From Flavobacteriaceae bacterium UJ101 (GTDB lineage: Bacteria; Bacteroidota; Bacteroidia; Flavobacteriales; UJ101): a stretch of DNA of 64,000 nucleotides. Made by a program: the position numbers and the translations under genes. The stretch covers positions 2,862,501-2,926,500 of the forward strand of contig CP016269.1 of the NCBI GenBank assembly GCA_001880285.1. The letters run 5' to 3'. The stretch's first letter is position 1, and each line of letters opens with the position of its first letter. A model generated the notes under the pieces. It was not told the origin of the DNA, made no database searches, and saw only the letters and a program-made list of their open reading frames with translations. Shown here piece after piece: positions 46,509 to 54,205 of this stretch.

Positions 46509-46592
46509 TGTCAAATGAGTAAAAATAAACAATATATAAAAAAAAAATTATCATTTGACATAGCCTATCAAATCAGTTGTTTAATAGTTTAG
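46509..46592 (+). promoter_or_regulatory. Composite promoter module C with perfect inverted repeat
   Basis: TGTCAAATGA (46509-46518) and its exact inverse TCATTTGACA (46551-46560) flank an A-rich core; from the TTTG of the second arm, 27 bp lead to TAGTTTAG (46585-46592). The spacing matches the other modules within one base. The first arm includes the TCAAA element at 46511. The following 46593-46745 has no ORF. Confidence 0.55.
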
Positions 46593-46745
46593 CAAATATA
46601 TTTAAGTATGGAAAGAGAGGATGAAACGGTTATGTTTTTTGGGCGTATTTAACTTCAAGATTAAGAAGATAAAGATATTTTTATTCAATTAAAAAGAATA
46701 ATTCTTTTCATATTGAAAAAGAGGAATATTGTATAAAAACCGAAT

Positions 46746-47345
46746 ATGAATAATTTTAAATTTGATTTTTCTGATTTAGCTAAAACAGTCCTTGCTGTGA
46801 GTCCTTCTTTAAGTTTTGATTTTTTCTATGAAATTATTGAAAAGGGAAAAATAATGCATTTGAAAAAAAATACAGTTATTTATGAAGAAGGAAGCGATGA
46901 TACTAACTTTTATTTGATTTTAAAAGGATATGTAAAAACATATAGAGATTATAATGAAGGAGATATTAAAACCACTTATATTTTTGAAAAGAATCAGATC
47001 ATTGTAAATATATATACAACAATATTAAATACACCTTCATTAGTTGGGGCAGAATGTATTACAGATTGTGTTCTTTTTAAAATGAATTATGATGATTTAG
47101 AAAAAAAGATGTTGTCTTCATCGAAAACATCTAAAGTGTTGATTGATTATATTTTAAAGTATATGGTACATGTCTTTGAACATTTAGATCAGTTAACGCT
47201 TTTGACTAAAGAAGAACGGTACAAATGGTTAGAAAGTAATAGAAGAGAAATATTAAGAGATTTACCTGATAAACATATAGCCGCCTTTTTAGGAATTTCA
47301 ACAGCATCGCTTAGTCGAATTAAAAAGAAGTATTATAAAAAATAA
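46746..47345 (+). CDS. Crp/Fnr-like regulator 3 of 5
   Basis: 199 residues; barrel (KIMHLKKNTVIYEEGSDDTNFYLILKG), then KTSKVLIDYILKYMVHVFEHLDQLTLLTKEERYKWLE (dimer helix region, read in parts), then HTH DLPDKHIAAFLGISTASLSRIKKKYYKK. Closest by eye to copies 4 and 5. No cAMP-binding cassette. Confidence 0.85.
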   Translation: MNNFKFDFSDLAKTVLAVSPSLSFDFFYEIIEKGKIMHLKKNTVIYEEGSDDTNFYLILKGYVKTYRDYNEGDIKTTYIFEKNQIIVNIYTTILNTPSLVGAECITDCVLFKMNYDDLEKKMLSSSKTSKVLIDYILKYMVHVFEHLDQLTLLTKEERYKWLESNRREILRDLPDKHIAAFLGISTASLSRIKKKYYKK

Positions 47346-47418
47346 TGGTCTAGTTTGTTGAAGACTATCTTTTGAATTTTTATTAAGAGGTTATGAATAT
47401 TGAACAGGTATATTGGGG

Positions 47419-47481
47419 TTTCATATAACGTGTAATATTGGTTGTTTAACAGTTATGAGGTGTAAATAAAAGATTTTATCA
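47419..47481 (+). repeat. Shared leader element upstream of crp-like gene 4
   Basis: This 63-bp stretch (TTTCATATAACGTGTAA..., TTTAACAG..., AAAAGATTTTATCA) is repeated with few changes at 48279-48340, before crp-like gene 5. Both lie about 110-240 bp before the start codon. The repeat shows that genes 4 and 5 were duplicated together with their control regions, and it is not the module found before genes 1 to 3. Confidence 0.8.
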
Positions 47482-47586
47482 AATAGATGAATAATTAGTA
47501 TATAATTTTATGAGATTAAGTTTTGGGAACTAGATAGAAACTTTATCAAAGGGATATATCATTAATATTTGCTAAGGGATAAAATA

Positions 47587-48198
47587 ATGAGGTTAGATAG
47601 GAAAGACATTGGATTTAATTTTTCAGAGCTAATGATGATGTTTGCTGAATTAAGCCCTGTATTAGATTCAAAGTTTTTATATGAATTTTTTAAAAAAGGA
47701 AACGTAATTCGTTTGAAAAAGAATGATATTATTTATGAAGAAGGAAGTAGTGATAAATATGTTCATTTAATTTTAAAAGGATATGTTAGAACTTTTAAAG
47801 ATTATAACAAGGGAGATACTAAAACCATCTATATTTTTGAAAAGAATCAGATTATTTTAAATATTAAAGCTACAATTTTGAATCAAACATCAATTTTTGG
47901 AGTTCAATGTATTACAGATTGTATTGTCTTTAGAATGAATTATGATGACTTTGAAGAAAAGATGTTGTCTTCTCCCAAAACATCAAAAGTATTAGTTGAT
48001 TATATTTTGAAATATTTACTTTATGTGTTTCAACATACAGATCAAATTACATTGTTAACTAAAGAAGAACGATATAAATGGTTAGAAAATAATAGAAGAG
48101 AGATATTAAGAGATTTACCTGATAAACATATAGCTGCTTTTTTGGGGATTTCAATGGCATCACTTAGTCGAATAAAGAAGAAGTATTGTGAAAAATAA
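47587..48198 (+). CDS. Crp/Fnr-like regulator 4 of 5
   Basis: The ATG at 47587 (MRLDRKDIGFNFSEL) is chosen because copy 5 begins the same way (MKLDMQGIGFDLSEL); a TTG at 47569 would add six residues. 203 residues: barrel (NVIRLKKNDIIYEEGSSDKYVHLILKG), dimer helix, HTH DLPDKHIAAFLGISMASLSRIKKKYCEK. No cAMP-binding cassette; the region reads NQTSIFGVQCITDC. Confidence 0.85.
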   Translation: MRLDRKDIGFNFSELMMMFAELSPVLDSKFLYEFFKKGNVIRLKKNDIIYEEGSSDKYVHLILKGYVRTFKDYNKGDTKTIYIFEKNQIILNIKATILNQTSIFGVQCITDCIVFRMNYDDFEEKMLSSPKTSKVLVDYILKYLLYVFQHTDQITLLTKEERYKWLENNRREILRDLPDKHIAAFLGISMASLSRIKKKYCEK

Positions 48199-48278
48199 AA
48201 AATGAAGTCTAGTTCATTGATGACTGTTCTTTAAGCTTTTCATTAAATGATCAGAATATTAAACTGGTATATTTAATG

Positions 48279-48340
48279 TTTCATATAACGTGTAAGAATG
48301 GTTATTTAACAGTCATGAAGTGTAAGTAAAAGATTTTATC
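48279..48340 (+). repeat. Shared leader element upstream of crp-like gene 5
   Basis: Second copy of the element at 47419-47481. The rest of 48199-48522 contains only a doubtful 38-codon frame at 48394-48510 and no terminator. Confidence 0.8.
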
Positions 48341-48522
48341 ATGCAATATCTTCAATTTAGATATACATTTATTAAAATTAGATAAGGGGAAAAATGAGTA
48401 GAGGAAAATTATTTAAAAATGATATTGAAACAGTGTGCGTGTATGTATACGCATTACTTTTCTTAAAGAAGAAAGATGGAATAACTTTTTACTTCTCGAT
48501 AACTTTTTAAACCATAGAATAT

Positions 48523-49134
48523 ATGAAGTTAGATATGCAAGGTATTGGTTTTGATCTTTCAGAATTGGCAAAAGTATTTGTTGATGTAAGTCCTGCGCTA
48601 AATTTTAAGTTTTTTTATGAATTTTTAAAAAAAGGAAAAATTATACGTTTGAAAAAGAATGATATACTTTATGAAGAAGAGAGTACAGAAAAATATTTTT
48701 ACTTGATTTTAAAAGGATATATTAGAGCATATAAAGATTATAATGAAGGAGATTTTAAAACTACTTATATCTTTGAAAAACATCAAATTATTGTTAACAT
48801 ATATACTACTGTATTAAATGTTCCTTCAGTAGTAGGAATGGAATGTATTACAGATTGCGTTGTTTTTAAAATGAATTATGCAGATCTAGAGAATCGATTG
48901 TTGTCAACACCAAAAACATCGAAGGTTTTAGTCGATTATATATTAAAGTACATGCTACGTGTATTTGAACATACAGATCAGCTTACTTTATCAACTAAAG
49001 AAGAACGTTATGCTTGGATGGAAGAAAATAGACAAGATATGTTGAGAGATTTACCAGATAAGCATATAGCCAACTATTTAGGAGTGTCAAGAGCGTCCCT
49101 TAGTAGGATTAAGAAAAAATATTATAAAGGTTGA
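48523..49134 (+). CDS. Crp/Fnr-like regulator 5 of 5
   Basis: 203 residues: barrel (KIIRLKKNDILYEEESTEKYFYLILKG), dimer helix, HTH DLPDKHIANYLGVSRASLSRIKKKYYKG. The HTH differs most from the others (ANYLGVSRAS in place of AAFLGISTAS), which suggests a changed DNA target. It ends the array and is followed by a terminator shared with the convergent phosphoglucomutase gene. Confidence 0.85.
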   Translation: MKLDMQGIGFDLSELAKVFVDVSPALNFKFFYEFLKKGKIIRLKKNDILYEEESTEKYFYLILKGYIRAYKDYNEGDFKTTYIFEKHQIIVNIYTTVLNVPSVVGMECITDCVVFKMNYADLENRLLSTPKTSKVLVDYILKYMLRVFEHTDQLTLSTKEERYAWMEENRQDMLRDLPDKHIANYLGVSRASLSRIKKKYYKG

Positions 49135-49137
49135 TAA

Positions 49138-49171
49138 AAAAAAGTTCCTATTGAATGATAGGAACTTTTTT
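49138..49171. terminator. Terminator between crp-like gene 5 and phosphoglucomutase
   Basis: A 13-bp stem AAAAAGTTCCTAT/ATAGGAACTTTTT with loop TGAATG, flanked by A and T runs on opposite sides so that it can act in both directions. Confidence 0.9.
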
Positions 49172-49180
49172 GTTTTGAAA

Positions 49181-50899
49181 TTAATCTAATTTCATTTCTA
49201 TAATAATTTTATCAATTTTCTTTTGTAATTCTTGCTGAACTTTAGGAAAATCGTTTGCTTGTTTTAAATCTCCTTTTACACTAAAGTAGAATTTAATTTT
49301 AGGTTCAGTTCCTGATGGTCTTGCTGCAATTTTAGTACCATCTTCAGTATAATAAATTAATACATTTGATTTAGGAATGGTGATAGTACTTTCTGTTTCA
49401 GTCACTCTATTCTTACTTATACTAGATTGATAATCATCAATTCGAACTACTTTAGATCCTGCTATTTCGGTTAAAGGATTTTCACGTAATTGAATCATGA
49501 TATTTTTAATTTGTTCAGCACCATCTAATCCTTTTTTTACTAAGGCAATCAAATGTTCTTGATAACATCCTACTTGTGTATAAATTTTAGCTAATTCGTT
49601 ATAAAAAGAACTTCCATTAGCTTTAGCTACTGCCGCAATTTCACAGGCTAATAGAGTAGAGGTAACAGAATCTTTATCACGAACAAAGTCTCCAACCATA
49701 AAACCAAAACTTTCTTCACCACCTCCAATAAAGTCTTCTTTACCTTCAGCATCGTGAATCATTTTACCAATCCATTTAAAACCGGTTAAACCAGCTTTAC
49801 ATGTAACATCAAATTGTTTTGCTAAGTCGAAGAAAACATCTGAAGTAACAATTGTTGAGCCAATAAATTGATTCCCATTAATTTTCCCTTCTTTTTGCCA
49901 TTTTTGTAATAAATAATGAGTTAAAACAACATTAGTTTGATTACCATTTAATAATGTCATTTTTCCATTAAAATCACGAACAGCAATACCCAATCGATCA
50001 GCATCAGGATCTGTACCTATCACAATATCAGCTCCTATTTTATCAGCTAGATCAGTAGCCATTTTTAAAGCTTCTGGTTCTTCTGGGTTTGGTGATTTTA
50101 CAGTTGAGAAATAAGGATCAGGGTTTGCCTGTTCTTGAACAACATGTATATCAGTAAATCCTGCTTTTTCTAAAGCTAAAGGAGTTGTTTTAATAGCTGT
50201 ACCATGGATCGATGTGAAAACAATTTTAACATCGTCACGCCCTGTTTTTTCTTGTGAAATATTGGAAACAGAAGCTTTGATGAAAGCTTGATCTAATTCA
50301 TCTCCTACATATTCAATCAAATCATTATTTCCATTAAATAAAATATCTTTTACAGTAGTATTATTCACTTCATTAATAATGCCATGATCATGAGGAGGAA
50401 CAATTTGAGCACCATCATTCCAATATACTTTATAGCCATTATATTCAGGAGGATTGTGAGATGCAGTTAAAACAATCCCTGCATCACAATTATAGTGACG
50501 AACAGCAAAAGATAGGATAGGTGTTGCTCTGAACCCATCTGTTAAATAGACTTTAATACCATTTGCAGATAAAATATCAGCTACAATTTTAGCAAACTCA
50601 GTACTATTATTTCGTACATCATGTGTAATAGCAACTTTAAGTTGTTTGCCTGTAATTTGCTTTTTAAGATAGTTGGCTAACCCTTGTGTTGCCATTCCTA
50701 AAGTATATTGGTTTAATCGATTGGTTCCTACACCCATGATACCTCGCATTCCACCTGTTCCAAATTCTAAATTTTTATAAAAGGCTTCTTCTAAGGTTTT
50801 AGGGTCATTATCAATTAAATTTTGTACTTCTTGTTGAGTTTTAGCATCAAATTCATCATTTAGCCAAATTTTTGCTTTTTCTAAAATAGCATTGTCCAT
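49181..50899 (-). CDS. Phosphoglucomutase/phosphomannomutase
   Basis: 572 residues of the alpha-D-phosphohexomutase family. The phosphoserine loop TASHNPPEYNGYKVYW, the metal loop GTDPDADRLG, the sugar-binding loop GGEESFGF and the phosphate-binding loop RPSGTEPKIKFY are all intact. It interconverts hexose 1- and 6-phosphates for glycogen and cell-surface sugar synthesis. The length fits the PGM2/PgcA-like group. Cytoplasmic. Confidence 0.94.
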   Translation of the reverse strand: MDNAILEKAKIWLNDEFDAKTQQEVQNLIDNDPKTLEEAFYKNLEFGTGGMRGIMGVGTNRLNQYTLGMATQGLANYLKKQITGKQLKVAITHDVRNNSTEFAKIVADILSANGIKVYLTDGFRATPILSFAVRHYNCDAGIVLTASHNPPEYNGYKVYWNDGAQIVPPHDHGIINEVNNTTVKDILFNGNNDLIEYVGDELDQAFIKASVSNISQEKTGRDDVKIVFTSIHGTAIKTTPLALEKAGFTDIHVVQEQANPDPYFSTVKSPNPEEPEALKMATDLADKIGADIVIGTDPDADRLGIAVRDFNGKMTLLNGNQTNVVLTHYLLQKWQKEGKINGNQFIGSTIVTSDVFFDLAKQFDVTCKAGLTGFKWIGKMIHDAEGKEDFIGGGEESFGFMVGDFVRDKDSVTSTLLACEIAAVAKANGSSFYNELAKIYTQVGCYQEHLIALVKKGLDGAEQIKNIMIQLRENPLTEIAGSKVVRIDDYQSSISKNRVTETESTITIPKSNVLIYYTEDGTKIAARPSGTEPKIKFYFSVKGDLKQANDFPKVQQELQKKIDKIIIEMKLD

Positions 50900-50928
50900 T
50901 TTAAATATTTTATATAATAATTTTATAG

Positions 50929-51711
50929 TTATTGAGTGGTTATAATATCTTCTGATTCTATTGATTCTCCTTCGGAGTCAATAACATCTTTTTCAAAACC
51001 TTCTTTGATTGCAATGACTTCTGCTTGATCTTTGGTTCTAAAATCACGTGTGAAATTACCTTCTCTATATTCAACAGTAGCGTTGTCTTTTGCAGAACCA
51101 CTTAATTCTTTTGTAGCAAAAAGTTTTAATTCAGATGTTCCAGAAACCTCCATGTCAACCTCTTTTGCTTCAAAATTAAAGGCATTAATTTCTACCTTAT
51201 CTTCTGCATTGATATCAAAAGTATGTGTTTCACCATATAACACAACTTCAGATTGATTAAAAGCTTTTAATGTAAAATCTTTAGCATCAAAAGAGGCATT
51301 TACGATAGAACCTTGATTGGCTTTTAAGACAATTTCATCTGTTTTAAAAGGTTCATTAGTTAATAAAGTAGGATTATGTTCTAATTCTATTTCCTCTAAC
51401 GTAGGAGTTGAGATATAAATGTTATAAAGTGATTTTTTTGAAACATCGTTTATTTCTTCTATTGTTAGTAATTTTGATGAAATGTTGAAATCAATATTTT
51501 CAATTAAATTCTCATCCATTTCAAATTTAATTTGAGGAACTTCACTTTGTTGTAGTGTAATTTTAAAATCTCCTTTTATATGAATTTGATTGAAGTTATT
51601 GACATCATGATTTTTTTCAATCACATTTCCATTTCCTTCAATAGCTTTATTACATCCAACACATAGTGTTAGAGTAGCAAATGTTAAAAAAATATGTTTC
51701 GTAAAATTCAT
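50929..51711 (-). CDS. DUF2807 (head GIN domain) lipoprotein
   Basis: 260 residues with lipoprotein signal (TLTLCVGC, Cys near 20). The GNGNVIEKNHDVNNFNQIHIKGDFKITLQQ opening (read in parts) and repeated beta strands are typical of the DUF2807 beta-helix domain of Bacteroidota envelope proteins. Function unknown. Acidic C-terminal tail. It lies between phosphoglucomutase and a glycosyltransferase on the same strand. Confidence 0.87.
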   Translation of the reverse strand: MNFTKHIFLTFATLTLCVGCNKAIEGNGNVIEKNHDVNNFNQIHIKGDFKITLQQSEVPQIKFEMDENLIENIDFNISSKLLTIEEINDVSKKSLYNIYISTPTLEEIELEHNPTLLTNEPFKTDEIVLKANQGSIVNASFDAKDFTLKAFNQSEVVLYGETHTFDINAEDKVEINAFNFEAKEVDMEVSGTSELKLFATKELSGSAKDNATVEYREGNFTRDFRTKDQAEVIAIKEGFEKDVIDSEGESIESEDIITTQ

Positions 51712-51766
51712 AGAAATTATTGTATTATTATCTACAAATTTAAGGTATAAATTATTTTTTTTACAG

Positions 51767-52729
51767 TTAATTGAGGTTTAATTTTTCTTCAATTTGATAA
51801 AAATCTTGATTTTTTCGATTTTGCTGAATGATGATTTCTCCTAAAAAGCCTGCTAGAAAGAGCTGTGTACCCAATATCATAACCGTTAAAGCAATATAAA
51901 ACCAAGGGTTATCTGTTATGAGTTTGTATTCTAAACCAGCATACATTTTATACAATTTAGAAATACCAATGAATAGTGAACTAAAGAATCCGATAATAAA
52001 CATTAAGGTTCCCAGTGCTCCAAAAAGATGCATAGGGCGACGCCCAAAACGTCCGATAAACCATAAAGAAATTAAATCAAGAAAACCATTGATGAAACGT
52101 TCTGCTCCAAATTTTGATTCTCCATGTTTTCTTGCCTGGTGTTGAACTACTTTCTCTGTAATTTTATCAAACCCAGCATTTTTTGCTAAAACAGGAATGT
52201 AGCGGTGCATTTCACCATAAACATCAATCGTTTTAATTACTTTAGTATTATAGGATTTTAATCCACAATTAAAATCATGTAAAGCAATACCAGATGTTTT
52301 GCATGCAGCCCAATTAAATAGTTTTGAAGGTAAGTTTTTAGTGAGTTTGTTATCATAGCGTTTTTGTTTCCATCCAGAAACAATATCGTATCCATCATTC
52401 TTTATTAAGGAATACAGCTCGGGGATTTCTTCTGGACTGTCTTGTAAGTCTGCATCCATAGTAATGATAACATCACCTTTTGTAATTTTAAAAGCAGCAT
52501 TTAAAGCTTGTGACTTTCCAAAATTTCGTTGAAATTTGATACCTTTAACCTGATCATTTTCTAATTGTAATTGTTTAATTATTTTCCATGAATGATCCTT
52601 TGAACCATCATCAATAAAGATGACTTCATATGAAAAACCATGTTCTTTCATAACACGTTGAATCCAATTGTGTAGTTCTGGTAGTGATTCAGCTTCGTTT
52701 AATAAAGGAATTACAATAGATATATCCAT
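51767..52729 (-). CDS. Family 2 glycosyltransferase with C-terminal membrane helices
   Basis: 320 residues. The GT-A domain shows SIVIPLLNEAESLPEL, VIFIDDGSKDHSW, GIKFQRNFGKSQALNAAF and the metal-binding MDADLQDSPEEIP (DxD). Two C-terminal membrane helices (about 232-256 and 272-297) follow, as in dolichyl/undecaprenyl-phosphate sugar transferases of the GtrB/DPM1 type. It likely makes a polyprenyl-linked sugar. It starts 3 bp after the DUF4199 gene stop, and both are probably co-transcribed. Confidence 0.92.
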   Translation of the reverse strand: MDISIVIPLLNEAESLPELHNWIQRVMKEHGFSYEVIFIDDGSKDHSWKIIKQLQLENDQVKGIKFQRNFGKSQALNAAFKITKGDVIITMDADLQDSPEEIPELYSLIKNDGYDIVSGWKQKRYDNKLTKNLPSKLFNWAACKTSGIALHDFNCGLKSYNTKVIKTIDVYGEMHRYIPVLAKNAGFDKITEKVVQHQARKHGESKFGAERFINGFLDLISLWFIGRFGRRPMHLFGALGTLMFIIGFFSSLFIGISKLYKMYAGLEYKLITDNPWFYIALTVMILGTQLFLAGFLGEIIIQQNRKNQDFYQIEEKLNLN

Positions 52730-52732
52730 ATT

Positions 52733-53236
52733 TTATCTGTTTCTAAAAAATAAAGCCATCATTAAAGAAGTTAAACCATAAAAAGGTAACATAATGGGGC
52801 ATAAAAATACTAAAAATAAGAATTGTGCTGATAGTAAATAATCACTTTTATAAGAATCGATAAGAAATTGTGTGTCTTCGGTAGGTTTTTCAGTGTGTTC
52901 TAAATTTTCCAATAAACCATTTCGAATTATTTCAATACTCTCTGGATTAATCCAATTAAAGAATAAATAAAGAAAAAACATAAAAAAAGCTCCTGCAACC
53001 ATTTGTGTAATATAGGCAGCACTAAAAGCTTTTCTAAAACTTATTTCTTTTGTAGTTCGGCTAAATTTCCATGTAGAGATAGCAGCAACAATTACAAATA
53101 AAGTAGGGAATAATGTGATGTTTACTATAGCAGAGGTAAACAGAAAGTCATCATAAAAGCCAAAACGAACAATTAAAAAAATTATAATGCATAAAACTCC
53201 TAAAATGAGTCCGTTACGTATAAAAATAGATTTCAT
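52733..53236 (-). CDS. DUF4199 family membrane protein
   Basis: 167 residues with four membrane segments; ISFRKAFSAAYITQMVAGAFFMFFLYLFFNWI in the middle (read in parts) is typical of the DUF4199 family that often sits next to this kind of glycosyltransferase in Bacteroidota. Function unknown. Its start lies 46 bp from the SRP RNA promoter on the other strand. Confidence 0.82.
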   Translation of the reverse strand: MKSIFIRNGLILGVLCIIIFLIVRFGFYDDFLFTSAIVNITLFPTLFVIVAAISTWKFSRTTKEISFRKAFSAAYITQMVAGAFFMFFLYLFFNWINPESIEIIRNGLLENLEHTEKPTEDTQFLIDSYKSDYLLSAQFLFLVFLCPIMLPFYGLTSLMMALFFRNR

Positions 53237-53281
53237 TTAAAAAAATTATAAGAAACAAAGATAGAAATTTATTTTTTGTTT

Positions 53282-53289
53282 TATATTTG
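53282..53289 (+). promoter_or_regulatory. -7 element of the SRP RNA gene
   Basis: TATATTTG, a perfect TAnnTTTG, ends about 5 bp before the mapped 5' end of the RNA. Confidence 0.75.
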
Positions 53290-53291
53290 CC

Positions 53292-53390
53292 TCGGCAAGT
53301 CCTGTACAACCAGCTCCCTTTGAATCCCCCAGGGTGGGAACACAGCAAGGGTAAAAGGTTGTAGCGGTGTGATACAGGTCGCTTGCCACT
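53292..53390 (+). ncRNA. ffs: Signal recognition particle RNA (4.5S type)
   Basis: About 99 nt. The ends pair (GGCAAG 53294-53299 with CTTGCC 53382-53387), and CCTGTA with TACAGG continues the stem. The apical part has the conserved SRP loops: GGTGGGAACACAGCAAGGGTA contains the GGAA-like and AGCA internal loops that bind Ffh. Small Bacteroidota SRP RNAs look like this. The RNA helps target membrane and exported proteins to the translocon. A strong terminator follows. Confidence 0.9.
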
Positions 53391-53393
53391 TTT

Positions 53394-53436
53394 AATACCT
53401 CAAATTAATAATGATACGATATTAATTTGAGGTATT
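53394..53436 (+). terminator. Terminator of the SRP RNA
   Basis: A perfect 17-bp stem (53394-53410 with 53420-53436) with a 9-nt loop and a T-rich end directly after the RNA. Confidence 0.9.
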
Positions 53437-53468
53437 TTTATATAAATAAACTCCATTTATCGAAAAAA

Positions 53469-53511
53469 GATAGTAATAATTTTATAATTGATAGTAATAC
53501 TATTATATTTG
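53469..53511 (+). promoter_or_regulatory. Promoter and likely operator of the tetR export operon
   Basis: TATATTTG (53504-53511) is the -7 element, 16 bp before the ATG at 53528. Two exact copies of GATAGTAATA (53469-53478 and 53490-53499), 21 bp apart or two helical turns, precede it; the second overlaps the palindrome ATAGTA-A-TACTAT (53491-53503). This is a likely binding site for the TetR-type protein encoded directly downstream. Confidence 0.6.
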
Positions 53512-53527
53512 CGAAAAATGGTTTTAA

Positions 53528-54199
53528 ATGAAAGATTTATTATCGAATATAAAAATTATTATTAACAGTAATATTTATATTAAAGATCCTGAATCATCTG
53601 ATTTAGGAAGAAGAATAGTAGGGAATAGCATCATTTTAATTGATGAAGTAGGATTTGAAGATTTTACATTTAAAAAATTAGGGAAAAAAATAGGGTCCAA
53701 TGAAAGTTCAATTTATCGTTATTTTGAAAGTAAACATAAATTATTGATTTATCTAACATCATGGTATTGGGCATGGGTAGAATATCAAATGGTATTTGAA
53801 ACCAATAACATCTTAGATAAAAAAGAGAAGCTGAGAAAGTCAATAGAAATTATAACAAGAACGACTACTGAGGATTCTAAATACTTGCACATTGATGAAG
53901 TAAGGTTAAATAGAATTATGATTAATGAAAATTCAAAGTCATTTTTAACCAAAGAAGTAGATCAGGAAAATAAAGAAGGATATTTTATGATTTATAAGCG
54001 ATTAGTTAATCGTATACAGCTTATAATTTCAGAGGCTAATCCTCATTATATTTTTGCTGGAAGTTTGGCAAGTTCTATCGTAGAAGGCGCATTACATCAA
54101 CATTTTTTAAAAGATCATTTCCCATCTCTAACAGACTGTAAAGAAGGAAAAACACCTACAGATTTTTTTATGGATATGGTTTTTAAAGTAACACAATAA
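53528..54199 (+). CDS. TetR/AcrR family transcription regulator
   Basis: 223 residues. The N-terminal HTH (IILIDEVGFEDFTFKKLGKKIGSNESSIYRYFESKHKLLIYL, read in parts) fits TetR regulators: TFKKLGKKIGSNESSIYRYF is the recognition region. The C-terminal ligand domain is variable and not assignable. First gene of a four-gene operon; expected to repress it until an unknown ligand binds. Confidence 0.9.
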   Translation: MKDLLSNIKIIINSNIYIKDPESSDLGRRIVGNSIILIDEVGFEDFTFKKLGKKIGSNESSIYRYFESKHKLLIYLTSWYWAWVEYQMVFETNNILDKKEKLRKSIEIITRTTTEDSKYLHIDEVRLNRIMINENSKSFLTKEVDQENKEGYFMIYKRLVNRIQLIISEANPHYIFAGSLASSIVEGALHQHFLKDHFPSLTDCKEGKTPTDFFMDMVFKVTQ

Positions 54200-54205
54200 A
54201 TATTT

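Noticed and set aside
48394-48510. 38-codon frame MSRGKLFKND... before crp-like gene 5
   Set aside because: Short, no recognisable feature and no similar frame in the matching leader of gene 4.
53292-53390. tRNA or tmRNA
   Set aside because: No cloverleaf or CCA end; the internal loops fit the SRP RNA.
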